A stretch of DNA of 64,000 nt, taken from Gemmatimonadota bacterium (lineage in GTDB: Bacteria; Latescibacterota; UBA2968; UBA8231). The translations under genes and the position numbers were made by a program. Every line of letters begins with the position of its first letter. Within the stretch, counting starts at the first letter, position 1. Shown here piece after piece: positions 18,964 through 27,572 of the stretch. The stretch lies in contig JABHDC010000215.1 in NCBI GenBank assembly GCA_018673255.1, positions 9,788-73,787 of the forward strand. The letters are read 5' to 3'. The notes beneath the pieces were generated by a model. It saw only the letters and a program-made list of their open reading frames with translations. It was not told where the DNA came from and made no database searches.

Positions 18964-19539
18964 ATGGCGGCCATGCTTCCGCTCAAGAAGGTGGAGATTC
19001 GTCGCCTCTTCGAGCAGGCGGCACAGGACTATCCTCCCCAATCGAGAGTTGTCTTTCTACTGCAGAGCATGGAGGACCCGCGCAATGTGGGATCGATCTT
19101 CCGGGTGGCCGATGCTGTCGGCGCCCAGGAGATCATCTTCACCGGAAAGACCCCCACACCGCCGCACGAGGAGATCGACCGGACCTCCCGTGGTCACGAT
19201 CGTCGGATTCCCTGGCGCCGGATCGGGCGTATCGACGAGGCGATCGATACGCTGAAGGCCGAGGGGTACCAGATCGTGGCACTGGAAACGGCCCGGGGCA
19301 CGCGCTGCTTCCTCGATTACCCATATGCCGACAAGGTCTGTCTCGTGTTGGGCAATGAGTCGGGTGGCGTCTATGCGGCGACACTGGGCCAGTGTGATGG
19401 TGCCGTCTTCATCCCCATGTATGGAAAAGGGCCTTCCATGAACGTGCACGTCGCCGCTGCGCTGGTGGCCTATCAAGCGTTACTGGGTCAATCCTCTGCC
19501 GCCGATCCGTTGGCTGGCGGTGAAGGAGCCGCCTCATGA
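18964..19539 (+). CDS. TrmH/SpoU-family RNA 2'-O-methyltransferase
   Basis: The 191-residue protein carries the SPOUT knot motifs: LQSMEDPRNVGSIFRVADAV (motif 1, with the Asn-Val-Gly core), CLVLGNESGGVY (motif 2) and IPMYGKGPSMNVHVAAALVA (motif 3). It would methylate a ribose 2'-OH in tRNA or rRNA using SAM. The length fits TrmL or a TrmH variant without an extra RNA-binding domain. The target nucleotide cannot be told. Its stop overlaps the start of the next gene (ATGA). Confidence 0.9.
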   Translation: MAAMLPLKKVEIRRLFEQAAQDYPPQSRVVFLLQSMEDPRNVGSIFRVADAVGAQEIIFTGKTPTPPHEEIDRTSRGHDRRIPWRRIGRIDEAIDTLKAEGYQIVALETARGTRCFLDYPYADKVCLVLGNESGGVYAATLGQCDGAVFIPMYGKGPSMNVHVAAALVAYQALLGQSSAADPLAGGEGAAS

Positions 19540-20261
19540 CACGAAGTGTGTTGATCACGGGTGCCGCGGGACGAGTCGGCACGATCCTGCGCCAGCAATG
19601 GGGTGATCGTTATCAGATGCGCCTGGCCGACGTGAAGCCCATCGAAAAACTGGCGACGCACGAAGAGTTCGTCGAGCTGGATATCACCGATCTGGATGCC
19701 TTCACTGCAGCCTGCCAGGGGATCGACACCGTCGTTCATCTGGCTGCCGATCCCAGTCCTGCAGCGGCTTTCTACGAGACGCTGCTGCAGCGCAACATCA
19801 TCGGCGGCTACAATGGCTTCGAGGCGGCGCGACAGTCAGGGTGTCGGCGCGTGGTCTTTGCATCCAGCATCAATGCGATCCTGGGCTACGGCCAGACGAA
19901 CACGGTCGGTCCCTGGGAGGCGCCCATCTTCCCGGCAAATGTCTATGGCGCGACAAAGTGCTGGGGCGAGGCACTGGCCAGGGCATACGACGCGCAACAC
20001 GGTCTGTCCTGTCTCTGCGTGCGACTCGCATCGCCGAGCTTCGATCAGAAGACCTTCGATCCCGATGCCCGGGCCTTCGGGATCAGCGAACGGGACACGG
20101 GGAATGTCTTCGCCAGTTGTGTCGATGCAGAGGATGATGTCGGTTTCGCCATCGTCCACGGCGTGTCTCGTCACACTGACTTCTGGTTCCAGGTCTCCTG
20201 TTCGGATCCACGCGTGCGCTTTGATCCACAGGACGGCACGGCCTATCCGCGAAGTGAATGA
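19536..20261 (+). CDS. NAD-dependent epimerase/dehydratase (uronate dehydrogenase-like SDR)
   Basis: The 241-residue extended SDR begins with the Rossmann motif VLITGAAGRVGTILR. It continues with VHLAADPSP, the serine of the catalytic triad in VFASSINAILGYG, and the Tyr-x3-Lys pair in NVYGATKCWGEALA. Length and the pattern at these sites resemble uronate dehydrogenases, which oxidise hexuronic acids, but other sugar dehydratases/epimerases cannot be excluded. It overlaps the methyltransferase stop and converges with the FGGY kinase 17 bases later. Confidence 0.8.
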   Translation: MTRSVLITGAAGRVGTILRQQWGDRYQMRLADVKPIEKLATHEEFVELDITDLDAFTAACQGIDTVVHLAADPSPAAAFYETLLQRNIIGGYNGFEAARQSGCRRVVFASSINAILGYGQTNTVGPWEAPIFPANVYGATKCWGEALARAYDAQHGLSCLCVRLASPSFDQKTFDPDARAFGISERDTGNVFASCVDAEDDVGFAIVHGVSRHTDFWFQVSCSDPRVRFDPQDGTAYPRSE

Positions 20262-20278
20262 CTGAAGGCACGTCAGCT

Positions 20279-21850
20279 TCAGGTCGTGTGCTGCTGCTCC
20301 AACGTCCGGTAGGCTTCCACCGACTCATTGTAGATGGCCACCGCATCGGGGCGCGGGTGGATGGCCGAGCCTGAAATGGGTTGGGTGAAGGAGCCGACGA
20401 CATCGGTCCATGAAGGATTTTCGCCCATCATGCGTCCGTGACCGTGCGCTGCCCGCAGGGCCGCACCCAGCGCGGCGGCATTCGTCGTCTGGAATTGCTG
20501 CACCTGACAGTCATGCACATCAGCGTAGATCTGCAGGATGTCCGCATTCGCCGAGGCACCGCCGGTTACCGAGATCGACTGCACATCGACCCCCATCCAT
20601 TCTGCATGAATGCGTGAAGCCAGGGCCTGCGCCTCGATCACGGCACGCACATTTGCCGATGCATCCTCCCGATTCAACCTGTGTCGAACCGGACCTGGAG
20701 TCTCCACGTGAGGCACGATTTCGGCGGCGAAGTAGGGCAACATCAAGGCGCCGTCATTACCGGGTTGTGTCTGCTGCAATGCACGAGCAAATCCGTCCCA
20801 GTCGAGCCCGTACTCGTCACGCACCGCTTCACGGGCAAGAGATCCATTGAGAAAGCAGATAAGTGCCATGTAGTGTTCGCCGTCCGGGGATGCAAACAGA
20901 GCCCCTTCGCCCGTTGAGGAGACGCGCACTTCATCCATGCAGGCGAAGAAGGTGTCCGATGTTCCCAGGCTCAGCGCCAGCTGACCCGGCTGCACGAGTC
21001 CGAGCCCGATCAGGCTGCACGGGTTGTCGCCGGAGAAAGGCAGCAGCTGGCAGGTCGGCGACAGACCGTGCCGTTCGACCCAGAAGGGACTCACCGGACC
21101 GATCACGCCATCGGCATCGATGACGGGCAGCAGTCGGTGATCGAGCCCCGGGGCTGTGGCCGCCACGGCCGGGGCGCTCCAGCGTCGCTGGCGGATGTCC
21201 ATCAGATTGGTGCCGCTGCCATCTCCAGCGTCGATGGGGACGAGTCGTCCAGCGAGCAGGCTGGCGACGAAGGAACTGACCATGCTGATATTGGCCGTGC
21301 GCTCGTAGGCCTCCGGCTCCAGCATGGCGAATTTCCTGATCTGTGGCCCGCTGAACCGCTCAAAGGCGGTATTCCCGGTCAGATCGAGCAATTGATCCTG
21401 CCCGCCCACGCCTGCCTCGATCTGTTCACACTGCCGGCGCGTCGAGGTGTCCATCCACACGGGGGCCGTGGCGCGTGAGAAAACCTCCTTCAGCTGTTCG
21501 GCCAGAGACAGGTCCGCCCGCAAGCCACCGAGTACGCCTGCGGCACTCTCATTCAGATAGACGGTCCCGTGTTGCTGGCCACTTCCAGCGATGGCGCTGA
21601 TCGAAGCCAGATCGACGCCGGTCGTACGCAACTGGTCGAGTAGCATCTCCAGTGCCTCGGCCCACATGAGGGGCGGTGAGTGCACGACGCCGTCGCCGAG
21701 ATGCAAGACACCATTCTCTACACCATATCGACCGGCGAAGTGCTGGTCGAAGTTCACCGACTCTTCGGCGATGATCTGCTGTGTGTCCGTATCGATCAAG
21801 AGACCGGTCATCGACTGCGTACTTGCATCGACGCCGAGAAAGTTGCCCAT
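20279..21850 (-). CDS. FGGY-family carbohydrate kinase (xylulokinase-like)
   Basis: The 523-residue protein has the sugar-kinase/actin fold: FLGVDASTQSMTGLLIDTD (phosphate-1 loop) at the N-terminus, GSGQQHGTVYL, the LALSLGTSDTFFACMDEV phosphate-2 loop and VTGGASANADILQIYADVH near the C-terminus. These fit xylulokinase-like members of the FGGY family, which phosphorylate pentuloses with ATP. I place the start at ATG 21850 (MGNFLGVDAS) rather than 69 bases upstream because it matches the family start. The sugar is not determined, and no isomerase gene is adjacent. Confidence 0.87.
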   Translation of the reverse strand: MGNFLGVDASTQSMTGLLIDTDTQQIIAEESVNFDQHFAGRYGVENGVLHLGDGVVHSPPLMWAEALEMLLDQLRTTGVDLASISAIAGSGQQHGTVYLNESAAGVLGGLRADLSLAEQLKEVFSRATAPVWMDTSTRRQCEQIEAGVGGQDQLLDLTGNTAFERFSGPQIRKFAMLEPEAYERTANISMVSSFVASLLAGRLVPIDAGDGSGTNLMDIRQRRWSAPAVAATAPGLDHRLLPVIDADGVIGPVSPFWVERHGLSPTCQLLPFSGDNPCSLIGLGLVQPGQLALSLGTSDTFFACMDEVRVSSTGEGALFASPDGEHYMALICFLNGSLAREAVRDEYGLDWDGFARALQQTQPGNDGALMLPYFAAEIVPHVETPGPVRHRLNREDASANVRAVIEAQALASRIHAEWMGVDVQSISVTGGASANADILQIYADVHDCQVQQFQTTNAAALGAALRAAHGHGRMMGENPSWTDVVGSFTQPISGSAIHPRPDAVAIYNESVEAYRTLEQQHTT

Positions 21851-22064
21851 GGGTACACCCCTGTGTAAGTTCGACCGCTCACTGAAGAAGCACTGCCTGA
21901 AGCGGCGCTTCGAGGTCACAAACTAACGTCGAAGGCCTCCTGCAAGGAAGTCCAGATGTCTGCCGCCGGCCGCAAAACGTTCTGGCCGCCCACTCTCCGG
22001 AATGTGGGATCAGCAGCATCGCGAAGCCCACTCGTTTTCCCTGCCGCAGCACGAAAGGAAGTAC

Positions 22065-23342
22065 ATGTCCGTATTGGACCAGGTCGACCCGGAAGTCTTT
22101 GAAGCCATCGCCGCAGAACGTCGTCGACAGCACGCCAAGATCCGGCTGATTCCCTCTGAAAATTACGTGACTGGCGCTGTATTGGAGGCGACGGGCTCGA
22201 TCCTGACGAACAAGTATTCGGAGGGATATGCCAGAAACCGGTACTATGAAGGACAGCAGCAGATCGACAAGATCGAGGAGCTGGCGATCGATCGGGCCAA
22301 GGCGCTGTTTGGCGCCGAGCACGTCAATGTGCAGCCCTATTCAGGCTCTCCCGCCAACCAGGCGGTGTATGTTGCCCTGGCCAAACCGGGAGACACGGTC
22401 ATGGGGTTGTCCCTGGCGCATGGTGGGCATCTGACACACGGGGCAGGCGTGAGCATATCCGGTCTACACTACAATGCCGTCCAATACGGCGTGGATATCA
22501 GCACGGGTCGGCTCGACTACGACGCCATCGAGAAACTGGCTGTAGAATGCCAACCCCGAATCCTCTTCTGTGGTACCACCGCCTATCCTCGCGTGCTCGA
22601 CTTCGAGCGATTCGCTGCCATTGGCAAGAAGGCGGGCGCCATCGTCGTCGCCGATATCGCCCACATCTCGGGGCTGGTTGCGGCCGGTGTGCATCCCAGT
22701 CCCGTGCCGCACGTTGATGTGGTGACGACGACGACACACAAGTCACTGCGGGGGCCGCGCGGCGGCATGATCATGTGCCGCGCGCAGTACGCCGAGGCCA
22801 TCGACAAGGCGGTTTTTCCGGGATTGCAGGGTGGGCCGCACAATCACACCACGGCCGCGGTGGCCGTCGCCCTCAAAGAAGCAGATACCGCCGAATTCCG
22901 GACCTACGCTCAGGCCATCGTCGACAATGCACGAGTCCTCGGTGCAGCACTGATGGAGCGCGATTTTGGCGTGGTCTCCGGGGGGACGGACAACCATCTG
23001 TTGCTCATCGACATGAGCAGCAAGGGCATTACGGGCAATCAGATGAGCAAAGCGATGGATGCAGCTGGCATCGTCTGCAACTACAATCTGATTCCCGGCG
23101 ACAAGCGCCCGGCTCGTCGCCCCAGTGGCATTCGTATCGGCACACCGGCGGTAACGAGCCGAGGATTCGGTGCTGACGAGATGGTACTGCTGGCAGACTG
23201 GATGAACGAGGTCGCCTCAGTGAGGGCGGATGAGGCGATTGGCAAACAGGATCGACGGCAGGCCTATCGCCGGATCGCCGCCGAAGTGCGGACCCTCTGC
23301 GATCGCTTTCCGGCACCGGGGATCGGTTCCCTCGACGACTGA
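22065..23342 (+). CDS. glyA: Serine hydroxymethyltransferase
   Basis: GlyA interconverts serine and glycine with tetrahydrofolate and supplies one-carbon units. The 425-residue product has the usual length. It contains IPSENYVTGAVLEATGS, NKYSEGYARNRYYEGQQ, NVQPYSGSPANQAVY and the PLP lysine in VTTTTHKSLRGPRGG. The C-terminus (NLIPGDKRPARRPSGIRIGT) is typical. ATG 22065 has AAAGGAAG just upstream; an in-frame ATG at 22002 would add 21 untypical residues. The 214 bases between it and the divergent FGGY kinase show no riboswitch that I recognise. Confidence 0.97.
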   Translation: MSVLDQVDPEVFEAIAAERRRQHAKIRLIPSENYVTGAVLEATGSILTNKYSEGYARNRYYEGQQQIDKIEELAIDRAKALFGAEHVNVQPYSGSPANQAVYVALAKPGDTVMGLSLAHGGHLTHGAGVSISGLHYNAVQYGVDISTGRLDYDAIEKLAVECQPRILFCGTTAYPRVLDFERFAAIGKKAGAIVVADIAHISGLVAAGVHPSPVPHVDVVTTTTHKSLRGPRGGMIMCRAQYAEAIDKAVFPGLQGGPHNHTTAAVAVALKEADTAEFRTYAQAIVDNARVLGAALMERDFGVVSGGTDNHLLLIDMSSKGITGNQMSKAMDAAGIVCNYNLIPGDKRPARRPSGIRIGTPAVTSRGFGADEMVLLADWMNEVASVRADEAIGKQDRRQAYRRIAAEVRTLCDRFPAPGIGSLDD

Positions 23343-23356
23343 CACTGATCGAGGGA

Positions 23357-23452
23357 TCAGGGAGCAAAGACCTCCATCCCCAGTCGCAAGAATGCCCAGG
23401 TCAGGGCGATCAGCAACAGGAAGGGGGCCAGATGCTTTTCTCTTGTGCGCAC
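23357..23452 (-). CDS. Candidate 31-residue single-pass membrane peptide
   Basis: On the minus strand a GTG at 23450-23452 opens a 31-codon frame ending in TGA at 23357-23359. A good ribosome site, GGGAGG, lies 6 bases before the GTG. The product has a basic N-terminus (MRTREKH), one hydrophobic helix (LAPFLLLIALTWAFL) and a short tail (RLGMEVFAP), the classic pattern of a small inner-membrane protein. It ends 14 bases from the glyA stop, on the opposite strand. There is no homology evidence, and the frame is open only a little further upstream, without an ATG. It could be chance. Confidence 0.35.
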   Translation of the reverse strand: MRTREKHLAPFLLLIALTWAFLRLGMEVFAP

Positions 23453-23577
23453 GGCAGCCTCCCGGGGAGTGAGTGGCCCGCGTAGTGGAATGGCAAGATG
23501 TCATCGATGACTGGCATGCCATTGGTGGTCATCAACCTAATCGATGTGATCGCCCCCCAACGTGACGGGGAACACAG

Positions 23578-24675
23578 ATGAAGATCCGCCGAATCACCCT
23601 CCACATCGTCAATGTGCCGGAGCGCCATTGGTGGTGGTCCGATGACACCTATGGTCAGCCACACCATCAGTGCGCCGAGCATGGAATCGCCGAAGTCGAG
23701 ACCGATACGGGTCTGACCGGGCTGACCCAGCTCGAACGTTTCACCGAGCAACGGATCCTCGACGAGCAATTGCGGGACTGGCTCGGCACCGACGTGCTGC
23801 AGTGTAATCTCGCTGAACCCCGTGCCCAACTCACGGGCTCCTTCGAACAGGCCATCCTCGATCTGCGAGGCCAGGCACTCGGGGTGCCCGTCCACCAACT
23901 GCTGGGTGGGCGGATGCGCGACAGTGTCCCGATCACGCAGTGTACTGGCTACAAGACGCCGGAACACACGGCCGAAGACGCGGTGTGGGGCTGGGAGCGG
24001 GGGTTCCGCGCCTACAAGATGAAGTGTATCACCCACCGTGAGACTGATGACGAAGCGAAGATCCGCTACGTCACCGACCGTGTGGAGGCCATCCACAAGG
24101 CAGTGCCTCAGATGCTCGTTCGGCCGGATATTCGCAGACGCCTTGGCCGCGTCGCCGTGGCCCAGGAACTGGCGAGGCGATTGCAGGGAATGCCCGTCGA
24201 ATCACTCGAGAGCCCGATCACGACAGGCGCTGCGGGTGGCACCTGGTCCGAGTGGCGCCGCCTGCGCCAGAGCGTGCATCTGCCCATCGCCGAACACGTC
24301 GGCACCAGCGAAGTACTGTTGCGGTGTCATGCGGCCGAGGCCCTCGACTACGCCATCATTGGTGCGGCTTCTCACCTGCAGTCGGTGCACAATGCCCGCC
24401 TGGCCGACCAACTGGATATGGGGGGGTGGTCGCAGTGTGTCGCCTATGGGCCGGGAGCGGCCATGGGGCTTCACGTCGCTGCCTGTATGCCGCATCTGAG
24501 TCAGCCCTACGACATGGTGGGGCCCATGGCCTGGGAGCACGATCTGACCCTGGAATCCTTCGACTTCGTCGACGGGGCGCTTCGTGTTCCTGATCGACCC
24601 GGCCTCGGTTTTACCCTCGATCACACAGCGATCGAGAAGTATCTCATCAATCGATTCGTATATGAGATGGACTGA
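23578..24675 (+). CDS. Enolase-superfamily (mandelate racemase/muconate lactonizing) enzyme
   Basis: The 365-residue protein has the capping domain (HGIAEVETDTGLTGLTQLER) and barrel of the enolase superfamily. It includes LRGQALGVPVHQLLGG, the catalytic Lys-x-Lys (YKMKC near residue 149) and the metal-ligand strands VRPD, VESLESPI and LPIAEH. The first ligand strand lacks the usual Asn of the DaN motif. Reactions in this family begin by taking a proton from a carboxylate substrate, such as a sugar acid. It sits 77 bases before a SelA-like PLP enzyme, so a joint role in sugar-acid or amino-acid-derivative breakdown is plausible. Substrate unknown. Confidence 0.85.
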   Translation: MKIRRITLHIVNVPERHWWWSDDTYGQPHHQCAEHGIAEVETDTGLTGLTQLERFTEQRILDEQLRDWLGTDVLQCNLAEPRAQLTGSFEQAILDLRGQALGVPVHQLLGGRMRDSVPITQCTGYKTPEHTAEDAVWGWERGFRAYKMKCITHRETDDEAKIRYVTDRVEAIHKAVPQMLVRPDIRRRLGRVAVAQELARRLQGMPVESLESPITTGAAGGTWSEWRRLRQSVHLPIAEHVGTSEVLLRCHAAEALDYAIIGAASHLQSVHNARLADQLDMGGWSQCVAYGPGAAMGLHVAACMPHLSQPYDMVGPMAWEHDLTLESFDFVDGALRVPDRPGLGFTLDHTAIEKYLINRFVYEMD

Positions 24676-24752
24676 TCGGCAGTGACTGACACGACGTGGA
24701 TCCAGGTGCGGCCTACCCGGTCGATGCTCGTCCACGCAAACAGAGAATCTGA

Positions 24753-25958
24753 ATGACCCACGTCTACGAACGACTCGGCATCCGGCCCGTCATCAATGCC
24801 CTGGGCCCAGCGACCCGTGTCAGTGGCTCGATCATGCCGCTCGAGGTGGCGGACGCCATGCGGGAGGCATCGCAGTATTGCGTCGATATCACGTCCCTGC
24901 AGGCAAGGGCAAGCCAGATCATCGCCGGGCATACGGGTGCTGAAGCCGGTTATGTCACCTGCGGTGCGGCAGCGGGGCTGCTGTTGGCCACGGCGGCCTG
25001 CGTGACCGGTTTGGATCCGACCAAGATGAATCGGCTGCCCGACACGAAAGGCATGAAGAATCGTGTCGTGATGGCCCGCAGTCATCGCAACTTCTACGAC
25101 CATGCCGTGCGCTCGGTGGGCATCGAGTTGGTCGAGGTGGGGATCGCGGATCGTTATTCAGGCGCTGGCGTGCGTGACGCAGAGCCTTGGGAATACACTG
25201 CGGCCATCGACGAAGATACTGCCGCCGTCTTCTACGTCGCTTACACTCACACGCAGCCGGATCTGCCTGCTGTCGTGGAGGTGGCGCATGCGGCGGGCGT
25301 GCCCGTCATCGTTGACGCCGCGGGTCAGTTGCCACCGGCCAGCAATCTGCGCCGGTTCATCGACGAGGGGGCCGATCTGGTCGCCTTCAGTGGTGGCAAG
25401 GCCATCCGGGGCCCGCAGGCTTCGGGTATTCTCTGTGGTCGGCGTGAACTCATCGAGGCGGTTGCCCTGCAACATCTGGATCTGGATATCCTCTGGGATC
25501 AGTGGAATCCGCCCATCGAACTGATCGACAAGCGCCATCTGCCCGGTGCGCCCCACCACGGCATTGGCCGCCCCTGCAAAGTGGGCAAGGAAGAGATCGT
25601 CGGATTGCTGACGGCGTTGGAAATTTTCGTCAATGAAGATCCTGCAGCACGCCGCCAGGCGTGGCTCGAACTCATGCAGCAGCTACTGGCTGCAGCCGGC
25701 GACATCCCTCACATCGAGTTGAGTCTCGTCAACGATCCCAAGCGTTCCCAGGTGCCTGTCATTCACGCCCTGATCGATGAGGAGGCGTGTGGCATGAGTG
25801 CGCTGGATATCATTCGCCAACTGCAGGACTCCGATCCATCGATCCAGGCCAATCCGACCCATGTCCGGGAGGGGAAGGTCGCCTTCGGGCCCATGTGTCT
25901 GAAGCCGGGCGAACCGGAGATCGTGGGCCGTCGCCTGCGCGAGATTCTCGGCGTCTAG
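24753..25958 (+). CDS. SelA-like PLP-dependent enzyme (aminotransferase class V fold)
   Basis: The 401-residue protein resembles the SelA/DgaE group of fold-type I PLP enzymes. It shows RPVINALGPATRVSGSIMP at the start, VTCGAAAGLLLATAACVTG, and DLVAFSGGKAIRGPQASGIL with the PLP lysine in SGGK. It lacks SelA's N-terminal tRNA-binding domain and no selB or selC is visible, so it is more likely an ammonia-lyase, aldolase or similar catabolic enzyme than selenocysteine synthase. It follows the enolase-superfamily gene on the same strand. Annotating it as SelA would probably be wrong. Confidence 0.85.
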   Translation: MTHVYERLGIRPVINALGPATRVSGSIMPLEVADAMREASQYCVDITSLQARASQIIAGHTGAEAGYVTCGAAAGLLLATAACVTGLDPTKMNRLPDTKGMKNRVVMARSHRNFYDHAVRSVGIELVEVGIADRYSGAGVRDAEPWEYTAAIDEDTAAVFYVAYTHTQPDLPAVVEVAHAAGVPVIVDAAGQLPPASNLRRFIDEGADLVAFSGGKAIRGPQASGILCGRRELIEAVALQHLDLDILWDQWNPPIELIDKRHLPGAPHHGIGRPCKVGKEEIVGLLTALEIFVNEDPAARRQAWLELMQQLLAAAGDIPHIELSLVNDPKRSQVPVIHALIDEEACGMSALDIIRQLQDSDPSIQANPTHVREGKVAFGPMCLKPGEPEIVGRRLREILGV

Positions 25959-25978
25959 AGCTCATCAGCTCCGGGTAT

Positions 25979-26015
25979 GACAAAGGGGTGGTCCCGGTTG
26001 GGATCACCCCTTGTC
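25979..26015. terminator. Hairpin between convergent genes
   Basis: GACAAAGGGGTG (25979-25990) pairs with CACCCCTTGTC (26005-26015), with one bulged A and a 14-base loop. It lies between the SelA-like gene (+) and the KdsC-like gene (-). No long T-run follows. Confidence 0.5.
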
Positions 26016-26077
26016 GTTGCTGAGATCACGCAAGCTCAGTTCAGGAGACCTGTGGTTCAGCCAGCGATGCAGGTCTG

Positions 26078-26632
26078 TCAGGACTCGCTGTATCGATCCA
26101 GTACATCCTGCCACTGTCCCCGCGCCCGCAGGATCAGCTCGATTACCTCCCGCACCGCACCATCGCCGCCGCGTGCCAGCGTCACGTAGTCGGCGACTGC
26201 TTTGACCTCGTTGCGGGCATTGGCCACGGCCGCGCCCAACCCAACCCTGCGCAGCAGCGGGGTGTCGGGCAGATCATCACCGATATAGGCGACTTCATCA
26301 TCGGTCACACCAACATCGGCCAGGATCTCCTCATAGGGTTCGATCTTCTCGAGTCGATTCTGATAGTTGTACGTGACGCCCAGCATCTGCGCCCGAAATG
26401 TAATACCCGGTGATTCGCGGCCGGAGATGATGCCGGATACCAGACCGGCCGCATGCCACCAGCGGAATCCCTGCCCATCCAATGCGCTGACCGCCTTCGT
26501 TTCCACGATCTGATCGTCGGCGCCCGGTACATACAGCATCCGGCCGTCGGTCCAGACCCCATCGACATCGGTCAGCAGCAATCGGATCCTGGCCGCCTTG
26601 GCGACCAGGGCCGGATGTGGTGGTGGCGTCAT
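26078..26632 (-). CDS. KdsC-like HAD phosphatase
   Basis: The 184-residue protein fits the C0-type HAD phosphatases that act on KDO 8-phosphate or similar sugar-acid phosphates. Motif I is LLLTDVDGVWTDGRM (nucleophile Asp and the Asp two residues on). Next come WWHAAGLVSGIISGRESP and motif IV YIGDDLPDTPLLRRVGLG. ATG 26632 is 4 bases after the aldolase stop; the longer open frame to 26800 only reads antisense-like sequence inside the aldolase gene. No kdsA, kdsB or kdsD lies here, so the phosphatase may serve KDO, another nonulosonate or a general role. It is the last gene of the carbon-metabolism operon. Confidence 0.85.
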   Translation of the reverse strand: MTPPPHPALVAKAARIRLLLTDVDGVWTDGRMLYVPGADDQIVETKAVSALDGQGFRWWHAAGLVSGIISGRESPGITFRAQMLGVTYNYQNRLEKIEPYEEILADVGVTDDEVAYIGDDLPDTPLLRRVGLGAAVANARNEVKAVADYVTLARGGDGAVREVIELILRARGQWQDVLDRYSES

Positions 26633-26636
26633 CGAT

Positions 26637-27557
26637 CTACAGCTTTCCCTGGTAGATCTTGATGACGGAACCCAACAGCTCGAGCGCTTCAGAACGCTCG
26701 CGCTGGAAGGCATTACGCCCCATGATCGAACCGAAGCCGCCGCCATCGCGAATGCCGCGAATCTCCTCCAACACGGCATCGGTCCCCTTGGCGGCACCAC
26801 CTGAGAAGATCGTGACCCGACGTCCGTCGAAGGCCGACTTGATCACGTGCTCGATGCGCTTGGGAAGCGTATCGGTCTCGACACCGGCCTTCTCGTACGT
26901 CTTGCGAGCTTCGCCCTGCTCAACGAAGTCATCTGGTGGCTTGACCTTGATGATGTTGGCACCCATCTGTGCGGCGATCTGCGCGGCGTAGGCGGACACG
27001 TCGAGGGCTGTTTCGCCCTCCTTGCTGATGTCGGATCCCCGCGGGTAGGACCATACGACCACGGCCAGACCGTGACGCTTGGCCTCTTCGGTGAGTGCCT
27101 GCAGCTTCTCGTACATCACCACGCGATGCATGGATCCCGGATACACCGTATAACCGATGGCCGCACAGCCGATACGCAGTGCCGCTTCCACCGAACCGGT
27201 CACGGCCTGCAGTGGGTCCTTGTCAGAACTCAAATTCTCACGATTGTTGACCTTCATGATCAACGGCAGATCGCCGGCGTAGTCACGCGCGCCCGCCTCC
27301 AGGAATCCAAGAGGCGCCGCATAGGCACTCAGACCGGCATCGATGGCCAGTTCGAAGTGGTAGCGGGGATCAAAACCACCCGGGTTCGGGATGAAGGTCC
27401 GCGCAGGGCCGTGCTCAACCCCCTGATCGACGGGCAAGATCACGAGTTTTCCCGTGCCGCCGAGTTTTCCCTGATTCAGGATGCGAGCCAGGTTCGTCAG
27501 CGTACCCGGGTTGTCGGATCCATACCAACTCAGGATCTCACGGATACGGCGTTTCAT
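26637..27557 (-). CDS. fbaB: Class I fructose-bisphosphate aldolase (FbaB/DhnA type)
   Basis: This enzyme splits fructose 1,6-bisphosphate into triose phosphates through a Schiff base. The 306-residue product has VILPVDQGVEHGPARTF, DLPLIMKVNNRENL, VVWSYPRGSDI and the lysine strand NIIKVKPPDDF typical of the archaeal/FbaB class I group. GGAAKGTDAVLEEI near the C-terminus forms the phosphate site. ATG 27557 is preferred; a TTG directly before it (27560) would add one residue. AAAGG lies 8 bases upstream. The gene sits between glk and the KdsC-like phosphatase in the same operon. Confidence 0.92.
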   Translation of the reverse strand: MKRRIREILSWYGSDNPGTLTNLARILNQGKLGGTGKLVILPVDQGVEHGPARTFIPNPGGFDPRYHFELAIDAGLSAYAAPLGFLEAGARDYAGDLPLIMKVNNRENLSSDKDPLQAVTGSVEAALRIGCAAIGYTVYPGSMHRVVMYEKLQALTEEAKRHGLAVVVWSYPRGSDISKEGETALDVSAYAAQIAAQMGANIIKVKPPDDFVEQGEARKTYEKAGVETDTLPKRIEHVIKSAFDGRRVTIFSGGAAKGTDAVLEEIRGIRDGGGFGSIMGRNAFQRERSEALELLGSVIKIYQGKL

Positions 27558-27572
27558 CAATGTGCCTTTCTG

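Noticed and set aside
24753..25958. Selenocysteine synthase (SelA) naming
   Set aside because: The N-terminal tRNA-binding domain is missing and no selB, selC or selD is visible; the protein is only fold-related.
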